Assembly: GCF_029227915.1 (NCBI RefSeq)
Contig: NC_079886.1
Span: 11,985,501 to 12,049,500, forward strand
Source of the DNA: Hydractinia symbiolongicarpus
Taxonomy: Eukaryota; Cnidaria; Hydrozoa; Anthoathecata; Hydractiniidae
Reading direction: 5' to 3'
DNA length: 64,000 nucleotides
Shown piece by piece: positions 53,312 through 61,700 of the stretch. Under the pieces are notes generated by a model. It saw only the letters and a list, made by a program, of their open reading frames with translations. It was not told the DNA's origin and made no database searches. The position numbers and the translations under genes are program-made. Positions within the stretch are counted from its first letter, which is position 1. Every line of letters starts with the position of its first letter.

Positions 53312-55726
53312 TCACTCGCTGTCAGATAGTTCGTAAATACCACTCCTTTCGCGTAGTTCATTAAATTGAACACGACCCAATCCTTTTGTCAATACGTCCG
53401 CAACCATGTCCTCGCTCGGACAGTACACCAACGTGATCTTCTTATTCGTAATCTGTTCTCGTATGTAGTGATGCTTAATGTCAATATGATTTGTACGTCC
53501 ATGGAACTTTGGATTTCTCGCCATACAAATTGTTGACTGATTGTCTTCGTAGATCAAAGTTGGCTCGTCTGATTTCTCGTTCATGTCATTAAGAATTCGT
53601 CTCAACCAAATAGATTCCTGTGCTGCACTTGACAATGCCATGTACTCTGCTTCTGCTGTGGATAAGGCTACACATGTTTGCTTCTTACTCAACCAGCTAA
53701 TAGCTGCTCCACTCATCTTGAAAATATAACCAGATGTTGATTTTCGATCGTCAAGATCGCCTGCCCAATTCGCATCTGAATATCCGGTTAAACCACTTTT
53801 ATCACCATATAATAAACCATAGTTGACTGTGCCATTCAAATATCTCATAATACGTTTGACTGCAGACCAATGATGTGTCGTAGGTTTTGAAGTGTATCTT
53901 GCAACGTTTCCAACAGCATATGCAATATCTGGTCTTGTTTTCGTTGACAGATAAAGGAAACATCCAACTGCTGATTGATATATGTCTTGGTCAAACAGAA
54001 TATCGTCGTCTGTTGGTTTCATCAATCTTGCTCCGGCTTCAGTAGGAGTTGCGACAGCTTTCGAATTTTGCATGTCAAACTTCGTTAGCACTTCTTTGAT
54101 GTAGGTTGGTTGACCAATCCATATCTTCCCTGGTTCTAGATGAACGACTTTAACGCCAAGGAAATGATGTAACTTCCCCATGTCTTTTACGTCAAATTTT
54201 ACACCAATTTCTTGAATGATTTGTTGGATTCGCGTACTTGATTTCCCTGCTAATATGATATCATCAACGTATACAGCCAATATAAACATCTCTCCTCCTG
54301 AAGTCATCGTGTAAATGCAAGGATCATTCGTCGAAAGGGTAAATCCACATTTCTTGAGATGTTTATCCAAAGCTTCATTCCAGCATCGCGACGATTGCTT
54401 TAGACCATATATACTTCTCTTCAGCTTGCAGACCATATTCTCCTTCCCTTTAATCTCGAAACCCTCAGGTTGTTTCATGAAGATGTCTTCTTTCAATTCG
54501 CCATTCAAGAATGCGGTTGTTATATCCAATTGATGTAGTTGAAGATTATATTTCGCTGCCAATGCAATCATTGTCCTTATTGATTCGAATCTTACTACGG
54601 GAGAAAATGTTTCATCATAGTCAATTCCACTTTTCTGTGTGAATCCTTGCGCTACCAATCTTGCCTTGTGCCGCTCTACGTTTCCATCTGCATTACACTT
54701 TCGTTTGAACACCCATTTGCTTCCAACAGCTTTACGTCCATCCGGCAGTTCAACGACATCCCATACATCGTTCTTGTATAGTGATTTGATTTCCTTTTTC
54801 ATTGCGTCGATCCAATTTTCTTTGTCATCACTTTGAAGTGCTTCTTTGATTGACTTTGGATCTGGTACTTCTTCTGCAACATATACCCAATCACCGTAAC
54901 GATCTGGTGCTTTTCGTTCTCGTCTCTGCCTATCGGTTTGTAAAGGTTCACCGTTGTCATTTTTGTCAACGTCATTATCTTCAAATTCCAATTCCACTTC
55001 ATGTTGCTTGACAACTTCTTTTGGAGCTTCTTTGTCATCCTTCTCCTTAGTTCGTGATTTGGTTTCGTTGAAGACAACATCTCTGCTGAAGAAAACTCTT
55101 TTCTTCACTTCATCGTACAACCGAAAGCCTTTGGTTGTCGTACCATATCCCAGGAAAATGCATCGTTTCGTCTTTGAATCCACTTTTGCTCTCTCGTCCT
55201 TTGGAATGAGTGCGTAAGCGTTGCATCCAAATATACGAAGATCGCTGACATTTGGTTTGTGTCCAGTCCAAACTTCATATGGTGTCATACCTTTAACAGC
55301 ACTTGTAGCACTACGATTTCGTAAGTAACTTGCTGTTGATAATGCTTCTGCCCAAAAACGCTTGGGTAACTTTGAATCCGCTAACATGGCTCGCACCATT
55401 TCCACAAGTGTCCTGTTCATTCTTTCAGCCACACCGTTCTGTTCTGGATTCTTTGGAACTGTTGTTTCATGTCGAATACCTTCTCTTTTGAGATAGTTCT
55501 CAAATTCATTTGAAGTGTATTCTCCTCCGTTGTCCGTTCGAAATACTTTAATTCTCGAACCGCTTGACTTTTCGACCATTGCTTTCCATTCCACAAAACT
55601 TTGGAATGCGTCGCTTTTGTTTTTCAGCATATACACCCACACATGTCGTGACTTATTGTCGATAAAGGTGAAAAAAATATTCAGCTCCGCTAAGTGACTT
55701 CTCTTCAATCTTCCCACACACGTCAC
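53312..55726 (-). CDS. copia Pol: integrase core, reverse transcriptase, RNase H
   Basis: An 804-codon frame, open throughout, that continues the Gag-protease frame after a frameshift. It holds the integrase core (FIDNKSRHVW, RTDNGGEYTS with the second Asp, PEQNGVAERMN with Glu), GKR/copia-type C-terminus (FGCNAYALIPKDERAK, KCIFLGYG-like), reverse transcriptase (WVFKRKCNADG, LHQLDITTAFLNGEL, the YVDD motif in LAVYVDDIILAG) and RNase H (GYSDANWAGDLDDRKSTSGY, ALSTAEAEYMALS, TNHIDIKHHYIREQI). The first integrase Asp lies in the upstream frame (VHSDVCG). It ends at 53312, next to the polypurine tract. All catalytic residues are present. Confidence 0.92.
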   Translation of the reverse strand: MTCVGRLKRSHLAELNIFFTFIDNKSRHVWVYMLKNKSDAFQSFVEWKAMVEKSSGSRIKVFRTDNGGEYTSNEFENYLKREGIRHETTVPKNPEQNGVAERMNRTLVEMVRAMLADSKLPKRFWAEALSTASYLRNRSATSAVKGMTPYEVWTGHKPNVSDLRIFGCNAYALIPKDERAKVDSKTKRCIFLGYGTTTKGFRLYDEVKKRVFFSRDVVFNETKSRTKEKDDKEAPKEVVKQHEVELEFEDNDVDKNDNGEPLQTDRQRRERKAPDRYGDWVYVAEEVPDPKSIKEALQSDDKENWIDAMKKEIKSLYKNDVWDVVELPDGRKAVGSKWVFKRKCNADGNVERHKARLVAQGFTQKSGIDYDETFSPVVRFESIRTMIALAAKYNLQLHQLDITTAFLNGELKEDIFMKQPEGFEIKGKENMVCKLKRSIYGLKQSSRCWNEALDKHLKKCGFTLSTNDPCIYTMTSGGEMFILAVYVDDIILAGKSSTRIQQIIQEIGVKFDVKDMGKLHHFLGVKVVHLEPGKIWIGQPTYIKEVLTKFDMQNSKAVATPTEAGARLMKPTDDDILFDQDIYQSAVGCFLYLSTKTRPDIAYAVGNVARYTSKPTTHHWSAVKRIMRYLNGTVNYGLLYGDKSGLTGYSDANWAGDLDDRKSTSGYIFKMSGAAISWLSKKQTCVALSTAEAEYMALSSAAQESIWLRRILNDMNEKSDEPTLIYEDNQSTICMARNPKFHGRTNHIDIKHHYIREQITNKKITLVYCPSEDMVADVLTKGLGRVQFNELRERSGIYELSDSE

Positions 55727-57215
55727 TGTGCACTAATCCAAGTAATTCATTGGACCGCACTCCTCCTTTCTTTGGAAAAGGTGTCCGGTGCTGCTTTCCA
55801 TCAACACATGATTCACAAAACTTTGCATTCTTTAATGAATCGTATTCAAATCCATCAACCAAATTATCTTTTGCCAGCATTTCCAGACTTTTAACCCCAA
55901 GGTGACCGTAACGTCGGTGCCAAATTGATTCTTTTGTGTCGTCACTTCCACACATTGCAAACTCGCTTTCCGCTTCTCCCTGTCGACTACAGTTGAGATG
56001 ATACAGGTTTCCAGACTTTGTAGCAGTAGCGACTACTTTGTTGCCATCCAATATACGGCATTCCGACTGACCAAACTCAAACCTCTTACCGGACTTTGTT
56101 CCCTTTGAGACACTCAAAAGATTGTGAGACAGTTGTGGTACGTATAAAGTTTCATACAATCGGCATTGTTTCACTTTTACATCCGGGATGTTCACGAATA
56201 ATTCCACTGTCCCTTTACCAATAGCTTCCAGTGAGTATCCGTCCCCAACAGTAATCTTCTGTGGTTCCTCGAGTTCAACAATGTCAATAAATAAGCTCTC
56301 GTCATTGCACATATGACACGTGGCTCCAGAGTCCACTATCCAATCGCTTAACTTTTCGGATGCTACTAAAGAATGTTCGACAACAAATCCGAGTTCGATT
56401 TCTTCGTCGGACTCCTTCTTTTCGGCGGTACAAGCTTTTTGGTTCATGGGTTTCTTCTTGAACTTTCCATCCGATCTCGAATAATTTCCCGCCTTGTTGA
56501 GATCACAGTTTCGTTTAATATGTCCGTAATTACCACACCGATAACACTTTGGACCTTTCTGGTTACGCTGATGATGCTTTAACGTCATCGCCTTTATTCC
56601 TGGCTCTGTTTCTACCATGTCTTTCTGTTTGCTTTCTTCGTGAAGCAGTCGCTCTGTAACAACGTCAATTTTTGGTACCTCCGAACTTGCTTCGAGCGCC
56701 GTGACCAACATGTCGTACGAACGCGGCAAACTTGCCAACAAATGAACCACCTTATTTTCGTCATCCAAAGGATCACCAACAATCGCTAACTCTTCAAAAA
56801 TCTCCGTCATTGTTTTGATGTGAGTCTGTACCGATTGTCCTTCCTTTAACTTTAACGCATAAAGTTTTCGACGTAATGCCAATTTGTTGGCCCAAGATTT
56901 TTTTTGAAATTGATTGGCTAACCTTTTCCATACTTCTGCGGGATCCTCTGGATCCGGACCAAGTAGATATAGGAGAGACGGTTCAATCGATAAAACGATA
57001 GTGGCCAATGCCTTGTCTCTTCTCAATGCATATTTCACCGCTGCTGCTTCGCCATCAGCAGGAGCACCTTCAGTTTCATTAACAATTTTCCACAAACCTT
57101 CTCGTACCAATGCCATCTTACATTGCAACTTCCATGTCGCATAATTTGATCCATTCAGCGGTTTCAAAAGAATCTTCGTTGCTTCCGCAGCCATTATTCC
57201 TCCGGATACTTTCAA
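55653..57215 (-). CDS. copia Gag, protease and integrase zinc domain
   Basis: A 520-codon frame from the ATG at 57215 (a second ATG lies 7 codons on). Gag domain (LNGSNYATWKLQCKMALVRE ... ALKLKEGQSVQTHIKTM, ~1-200), one zinc knuckle CYRCGNYGHIKRNC (~223), aspartic protease (WIVDSGATCHM, ~290) and the integrase HHCC zinc domain (HRRYGHLG ... CESCVDGKQ, ~432-475). It leaves the pol frame at a run of seven A (about 55670-55676 on the plus strand), where a 1-nt length change gives an early stop. That could be a mutation, a programmed shift or an assembly error in the homopolymer. Confidence 0.9.
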   Translation of the reverse strand: MKVSGGIMAAEATKILLKPLNGSNYATWKLQCKMALVREGLWKIVNETEGAPADGEAAAVKYALRRDKALATIVLSIEPSLLYLLGPDPEDPAEVWKRLANQFQKKSWANKLALRRKLYALKLKEGQSVQTHIKTMTEIFEELAIVGDPLDDENKVVHLLASLPRSYDMLVTALEASSEVPKIDVVTERLLHEESKQKDMVETEPGIKAMTLKHHQRNQKGPKCYRCGNYGHIKRNCDLNKAGNYSRSDGKFKKKPMNQKACTAEKKESDEEIELGFVVEHSLVASEKLSDWIVDSGATCHMCNDESLFIDIVELEEPQKITVGDGYSLEAIGKGTVELFVNIPDVKVKQCRLYETLYVPQLSHNLLSVSKGTKSGKRFEFGQSECRILDGNKVVATATKSGNLYHLNCSRQGEAESEFAMCGSDDTKESIWHRRYGHLGVKSLEMLAKDNLVDGFEYDSLKNAKFCESCVDGKQHRTPFPKKGGVRSNELLGLVHSDVCGKIEEKSLSGAEYFFHLYRQ

Positions 57216-57375
57216 CTAAATACCGGAATACCAATGTTTTGATTCCGTGATAACAATCACCAAAATTCCGTGAACTACAAATTTCCAAGATGGCGTCAAG
57301 TTGTGCACGTACTTTGTTTACAAGTTTCTTCTCACTATCTTCAGTTATACTGGGCAATACTCTGGGCCCATAACC

Positions 57376-57695
57376 TGTTGAATAATATTTGTTATGGTTC
57401 TGAAGATATATTTACTTCACAATGTACATACGTAAATGTTTACAGTCAGCTTATATATAGTCTTTACATGGAACTTGCTAGAAAATACTAGTATACAAGA
57501 AAAACGTCTAGAATGTTCCAGAAACAAAGATGGCGTCTAATAAGAAACATCAAGAAAGTTCCAAGGTATGTTCTAGAGAGTTCAAGTACATATATACATG
57601 ATGCAATGTCCATACTACATGAATGTTCGAGAATGTTCTGGAATGTTCCGTAATGTTCCAGTAAATATCTGACTAGAGTGTCTGTAATTTCAATA
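57376..57695 (-). repeat. 5' LTR of the copia element
   Basis: 320 bp; carries the promoter on the minus strand with heat-shock elements and a TATA box. Followed on the minus strand by the primer-binding site at 57375-57362. Confidence 0.9.
57451..57659 (-). promoter_or_regulatory. Heat-shock-type promoter in the copia LTR
   Basis: At 57621-57659 the LTR holds GAAtgTTCgaGAAtgTTC and then tgGAAtgTTCcgTAAtgTTC: eight successive 5-bp units, alternating GAA/TTC with 2-bp spacing, seven of them perfect. This is the binding pattern of heat-shock factor. A second element, GAAtgTTCcaGAA, lies at 57511-57523, about 50 bp upstream of a TATA box (CTATATATAAG, 57451-57461) for minus-strand transcription. 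Inference: HSF drives this element under stress. Confidence 0.75.
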
Positions 57696-57960
57696 GAAAA
57701 TACTGATGTCTTTATTTCTCCTCGATACAGAGCATCCATATATAGCACAATTTTCACCAGGCATAGTAAAATCTTGTACGAAAAACACCCAAAGTCGAAA
57801 TAAAAACACCAAACTAAGTACACACAACACCCAAAAAATGCGCCATTTTGAACTTCTGTGCAGGATCTGAGGTTTGGGAGCCACTATAGTTCAGCCGTAA
57901 AAACATAGAACAATGGCCTATTGTTTGTTGCTAGACTATCTTTTTTTCTTGTGACTATGC

Positions 57961-59592
57961 ATAAAACTACCAATTTAACTAGCATAAAAATGCCTATTAA
58001 GTTTTCTCTTATGCTAGATGATTAGAAGATAGCATCATAAGAGAATTCTCAAAAATCCGTCCTAAGACTTTAGGACGGATTTTTGAGCTAGCTAGCTGCT
58101 ACTGCACACAGTGAGTGATGTCCATCACATAACTACTTTGTAGTTTTATCCAGTTCCACAAAATGTGTTGGCTCTTGACAAATTTTTTAAATGTATATAA
58201 AGAATGACTAAAAAAACTTAGCAAAATCAACAAAAGAACATCGCTAATTTTTCCACATATAATACTTCCTGTCAATATTTATATAGACATTGACATGGTC
58301 ACATGTTACCGACACCAAAGGTAATTTTTTTCAAGATTGGATGACAGAGAAGTGTTGGGGGGGAGAGGGCAGGGAGAGGAGAGTCATATGATTGTGGAGC
58401 TAGCTAGAAATTAAGAGGCATCACCAAACACCCAGAGGAGTAAATATTTAGCTACCGCTGGGTATCACGGTGCTGGATGCAATTTTTGTTTAACATGTAA
58501 ATTTGTAGTCGTCGGATTCTAAACAAAATGTAGACCCATAGACTATTTGGCGTTCCAAACAGACTACTCTTTCGCTAATACAGCAACAGGATCATGTGTC
58601 TTCAAATTAATTTTATACACTAGTGCGAGTCATGTTATAGAATATATATATATCAGGATTAACACCAACATCCATATTTTCTAGTAACAATTTTTTTTAA
58701 TTTCTAAGGAGTGGCTCTTGTGCAATCATTAACATGTCCTGAAAATCTTCAAACATCTATATAATAACAGAAAAAATAACATAGAAACATAGAAAATCTT
58801 CAAATATATATAAACATTGAACAACATTGAGCTTTTATTTGAATTTATAGTTATGCATTTTATTGAGTATATATATACATCTTTTTTTTTTTTGAATTAA
58901 GACTTCTTTTGTTATTTTTTCTATGTTAGGATAAAGCTTTGTTAGGATGTATATTTACATGAAAAAGAACCTTGTTTCTACTTTTCAGTAAAGCAAACTT
59001 TTCAAAGCAAAATAACACAAATAAAAATGTGCATGCTCAGATACATTTCGCCTGCAAATTTGCCATCCAATTCGCATAAGAAAAATCCTTCGTAACGTTT
59101 TGTAGCATCTTCTGATTTGTTTTGTTCTAAATAAAATGTGTCACTGACCCATATAGAATATTGTGTCCAGAATAGACTGTGTTTTTGCTAATAAAGAAGC
59201 CCCATGACATATAAAAATTTGTGAGTAAAAATTCTCCATATATAAAGCCTCAGAAAACAGTATAGTCACTGTAGTTCGATCTAACCCTCATCCTCCTCTC
59301 TCTAGAGATGAAGTAGAAGAAGAGGAAAAAGTGACTGACGTCGGTCGTCCACGACAGGCGTGAAGCTACAACTTCAAAAGTTAACATAAGTAACATATGG
59401 TGTGCAGAGAGTACAAAGTTTTGACTCATTTTGGTTATATATTTTTATATTTTGATTTGTTTTTTGCTGTTGTGGTTAATATTGCAGTTCTGAGACACTT
59501 GTATAAAGAAAACTAAATGATGTTCTTATATATCAGACTTTCTGTACATGTGTGGCTATAATGTGCAACTATAAAAGTATATATGCATTCAT
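57961..59592. other. Non-coding DNA, no gene seen
   Basis: AT-rich with TA microsatellites and short GCTAGCTAGC tracts. Contains the 18-bp hairpin described separately. No exon or RNA gene could be supported. Confidence 0.5.
58048..58087. repeat. Perfect 18-bp hairpin with 4-nt loop
   Basis: CTCAAAAATCCGTCCTAA, loop GACT, exact complement. It lies 88 bp right of the second THAP/C2H2 element. It is not itself part of that element. Confidence 0.88.
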
Positions 59593-59660
59593 GCCCTGTT
59601 GGTCTAATGGCTATGACACTCTTATAAATGAGAGATCAAAGTTCGAATCCTGGACAGGGC
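59593..59660 (+). pseudogene. tRNA-like sequence 1
   Basis: Perfect 7-bp acceptor stem (GCCCTGT/ACAGGGC), a box A-like GGTCTAATGGC and a box B GTTCGAATCC. The anticodon arm is too short for a 7-nt loop, and the T-stem has mismatches (CAAAG/CCTGG). Probably a tRNA pseudogene or part of a tRNA-derived repeat. Confidence 0.6.
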
Positions 59661-59785
59661 TAGGAAATACATTAATTATGTTGCACATATAGCTATACAT
59701 TGCAGTATTAAGGATATTATATTCCGTATACTATGATATATATATATATATATATTCTGATTTTTACCCTGACTTTTTACCTTTG

Positions 59786-59860
59786 CCGCAGGGATCTGTG
59801 TTGGGCCCCTGCTTTTTCTTTTGTATATTGATGACTTAAAATCTATCATCAATTCAAACC
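59786..59860 (+). pseudogene. Reverse-transcriptase scrap of a LINE
   Basis: PQGSVLGP, then after a 1-nt deletion LLFLLYIDDLKS: the box between RT motifs B and C of non-LTR elements (PQGSVLGPLLFxLYINDL type). Nothing else of the element is recognisable around it. Confidence 0.65.
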
Positions 59861-60833
59861 ACCACCACCTATATTTGTGTCTTGCAAGCATAACTTTAGG
59901 TTATAAAATTCTTTATTAAGCTATTATAAAACAATTTGCGTTTTGTCATATTATTTGTGTCTTGCGTTATTGTTCCAAGATTCTGCATATAATGTGCGTA
60001 ATTACCTTATTCCATGAAATTACCCAGTTATGATTTTACACGCTTTTTTATAAGAATATAATTATAAGAATATCGAGGCTGAGAAATGGGTTAAAATTAG
60101 AAATATCCTAAGAATATACCCAGGCTTAACTTCTTGTTTTAGATATGAAAATTTGTGTGATGCGCAGATTTTGATTAGAGGTTTATTTCTTATACTGTAT
60201 GTTTATTTTCTTGTCGGATCACCTGTCGTTTTCACTTTGTTTAATGACTTTCCACCATTTTTTTAACCATCTTTAAGCATATTAAGGGTAATCATACTTT
60301 CCGGTGAAGAATATTTGAGGCTGAGATTTGTCAAAAAGCTAAGGATACTGAGGCTGAAACGAAAAAACAATATTCTTATAAAAAAAGCGTGTAAACCGGT
60401 TTTTCAAAATTCGTGTTAATTTAAAGACTTTTAATTTCATGACTCGTTGATTAAAATACTGTAAATTGCCGACTTTTTTTACAATTAATAAAATCGCCCT
60501 TGTACCGTAATTTTCGCTCCGTGTGATGTAGCATATTCTCAAATTCGCGTTAATTAAATGTAATTTGCGTTAATTTCTTGACTCGTTAATTTCATGGAAT
60601 AATAAAGAATAAAGTGGTAGTTTGTTCTGATAATATTCGTTCCTTTGCATGCTGGAAAATTTTTTCAATAAACTTCTTAGTTTCACCTCAAACTTCGGGA
60701 TTAAGCCTGAAACACACGATCCTTTAATACGAAAGGTCAAAAACTGATGGATAATGATCAATATTACTTACTTTATTAGACACAAGTGTAAATATTTAAG
60801 TATATTTAATTAACAAAATTACATAATTATTAC

Positions 60834-60900
60834 GCCTTGTTAGTCTAATGGCTATGACACTCGTAAACGAGAGATCCAGGTTCGAATCCTGGACAGGGCA
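60834..60900 (+). pseudogene. tRNA-like sequence 2
   Basis: 67 nt with a complete acceptor stem (GCCTTGT/ACAGGGC, one G-T pair), D-arm with GTC/GAC, perfect T-arm (CCAGG-TTCGAAT-CCTGG) and discriminator A. Boxes A and B are intact. The anticodon arm reads CTCGTAAACGAG, a 4-bp stem with a 4-nt loop, so five or so nucleotides are missing compared with a normal arm and no anticodon can be named. 87% or so similar to sequence 1 by eye. A pseudogene, a SINE head or an unusual functional tRNA. Confidence 0.6.
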
Positions 60901-61029
60901 TGAAAAACATTATCTTGCACCTGCAACAACCCCGTTGTATTATATTGATAAAATTCTGTATATTGACCTTATAATACCTTAATTAAATATACGTAATCTT
61001 CGAGTTGTAGAAGGGGAAGGAGTGTATAT
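60901..61029. other. Short non-coding gap
   Basis: AT-rich DNA between the tRNA-like sequence and the C-rich tract. Confidence 0.4.
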
Positions 61030-61390
61030 TTAAATGCCTGGCCCTGCCTTGCCGTTCCTTTGCCATTGCCTACCCTTTCTATGTCTTTTCTGTTGCCTGC
61101 TTACTATGCCCTTGTCTGTGCCTCCCCTGCCTTGCCTACCCCTGCCTTGCTGATTCCTCTTCCTGTTTTCTTGCCTGCTTTTGTCGCTCCCTTTCCTTGC
61201 CGTTCTTAATAAATCCCTTCCTTTCCTATGCCTTTTCTGGTGCCTGCCTGCTATGCCCTTGCCTGTGCCTCCCATGCCTTGCCTACCCCTGTCTTGCCTA
61301 CCCCTGCCTTGCTGATTCCTCTTCCCGTTTCCTTGCCTGCCTTTGCCGTGCAACGCTAAATATATTGCCGTGCCCTTTCCTTAATGCCTT
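61030..61390. repeat. C/T-rich low-complexity tract (CCTTGCC/TGCCTG words)
   Basis: Dozens of CCTTGCC, CCTGCC and TGCCTACCCCTG words with a higher-order duplication of roughly 170-180 bp (61035-61200 and 61215-61350). Open frames of Gly/Arg/Lys/Gln type on the minus strand are a composition effect. Confidence 0.8.
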
Positions 61391-61429
61391 TGCCTTGGCA
61401 ACCTCTCCGCAACACTTTCTATACTGGTT

Positions 61430-61700
61430 CCATTTTCAATCCGCCCATCGCAATACAGAGTGGAGCACCCAAGCCCGTGGCTAACGCCCCGACCCCAACA
61501 CCCGAGGTGATAATGCTAATACTCAGCAGTCCATGATCGCAATACCTCACCCAGGTCCCATGCATCTTGAACTTTTTTGCGAGTCTGTTCCGCTCCTTGA
61601 TCGATGCCCTGTGGGAGTCTGTCAGGCTGGTATCCTATTACGGACGGAGTTTCATACCGCGCAGGTCTGGGCGCAAGCGAAGCGCTTTGTAGGGACAAAT
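61430..61700. other. GC-richer island of unknown nature
   Basis: Clearly richer in G and C than its surroundings, without microsatellites. It does not match 5S, U-snRNA, SRP or tRNA patterns that I know. It may be part of a retroposed RNA or a gene fragment; no splice sites or domains recognised. Confidence 0.35.

Larger units (their letters stand above)
52985..57695 (-). mobile_element. Young Ty1/copia retrotransposon
   Basis: Two 320-bp LTRs differing at three positions flank gag-pol, with an exact 5-bp duplication GAAAA (52980-52984, 57696-57700). Transcribed on the minus strand. Directly after the 5' LTR the primer-binding site GGTTATGGGCCCAG is complementary to the anticodon region of initiator tRNA-Met, as in Drosophila copia, which primes with a half tRNA. 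A purine tract GTGAGGAGGAG precedes the 3' LTR. The only obvious lesion is one frameshift. It lies within the THAP gene of the second two-gene element and so is the latest insertion there. Confidence 0.92.
52367..57770 (-). pseudogene. THAP gene of the two-gene element (copy 2), split by copia
   Basis: The start (MPGENCAIYGCSVSRRNKDI, 57770-57701) is separated by the copia element from the rest (52979 downward): VPLPNNEVNKKWGKELINII, FICERHFSEDQIWVYPTRKS and LGRCWRIDTQDSLFVVTCLS. Relative to copy 1 about 300 bp are deleted at 52500, joining FEIFID directly to the conserved end (SVRDVGYNDNTIKAQFSVRP, PLPKRK), which ends near 52367. THAP zinc ligands and Trp are preserved, so the gene was functional until late. 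Confidence 0.75.
50518..57960. mobile_element. THAP/C2H2 two-gene DNA transposon, copy 2 (with copia insert)
   Basis: Terminal repeats CATAGTCACAAG, A7, GATAGTCTAG at both ends and an exact 7-bp duplication CATAAAA (50511-50517, 57961-57967). Same genes as copy 1 but in the opposite orientation: C2H2 gene on plus, THAP gene on minus, with the central hairpin pair. Without the 4.7-kb copia element it measures about 2.7 kb. The C2H2 gene has stops, and the THAP gene has a deletion and is split by copia, so this copy makes no full protein. Confidence 0.85.

Noticed and set aside
61030-61353. Gly/Arg/Lys/Gln-rich 107-codon frame on the minus strand
   Set aside because: Reverse complement of a CCTTGCC-type low-complexity tract.
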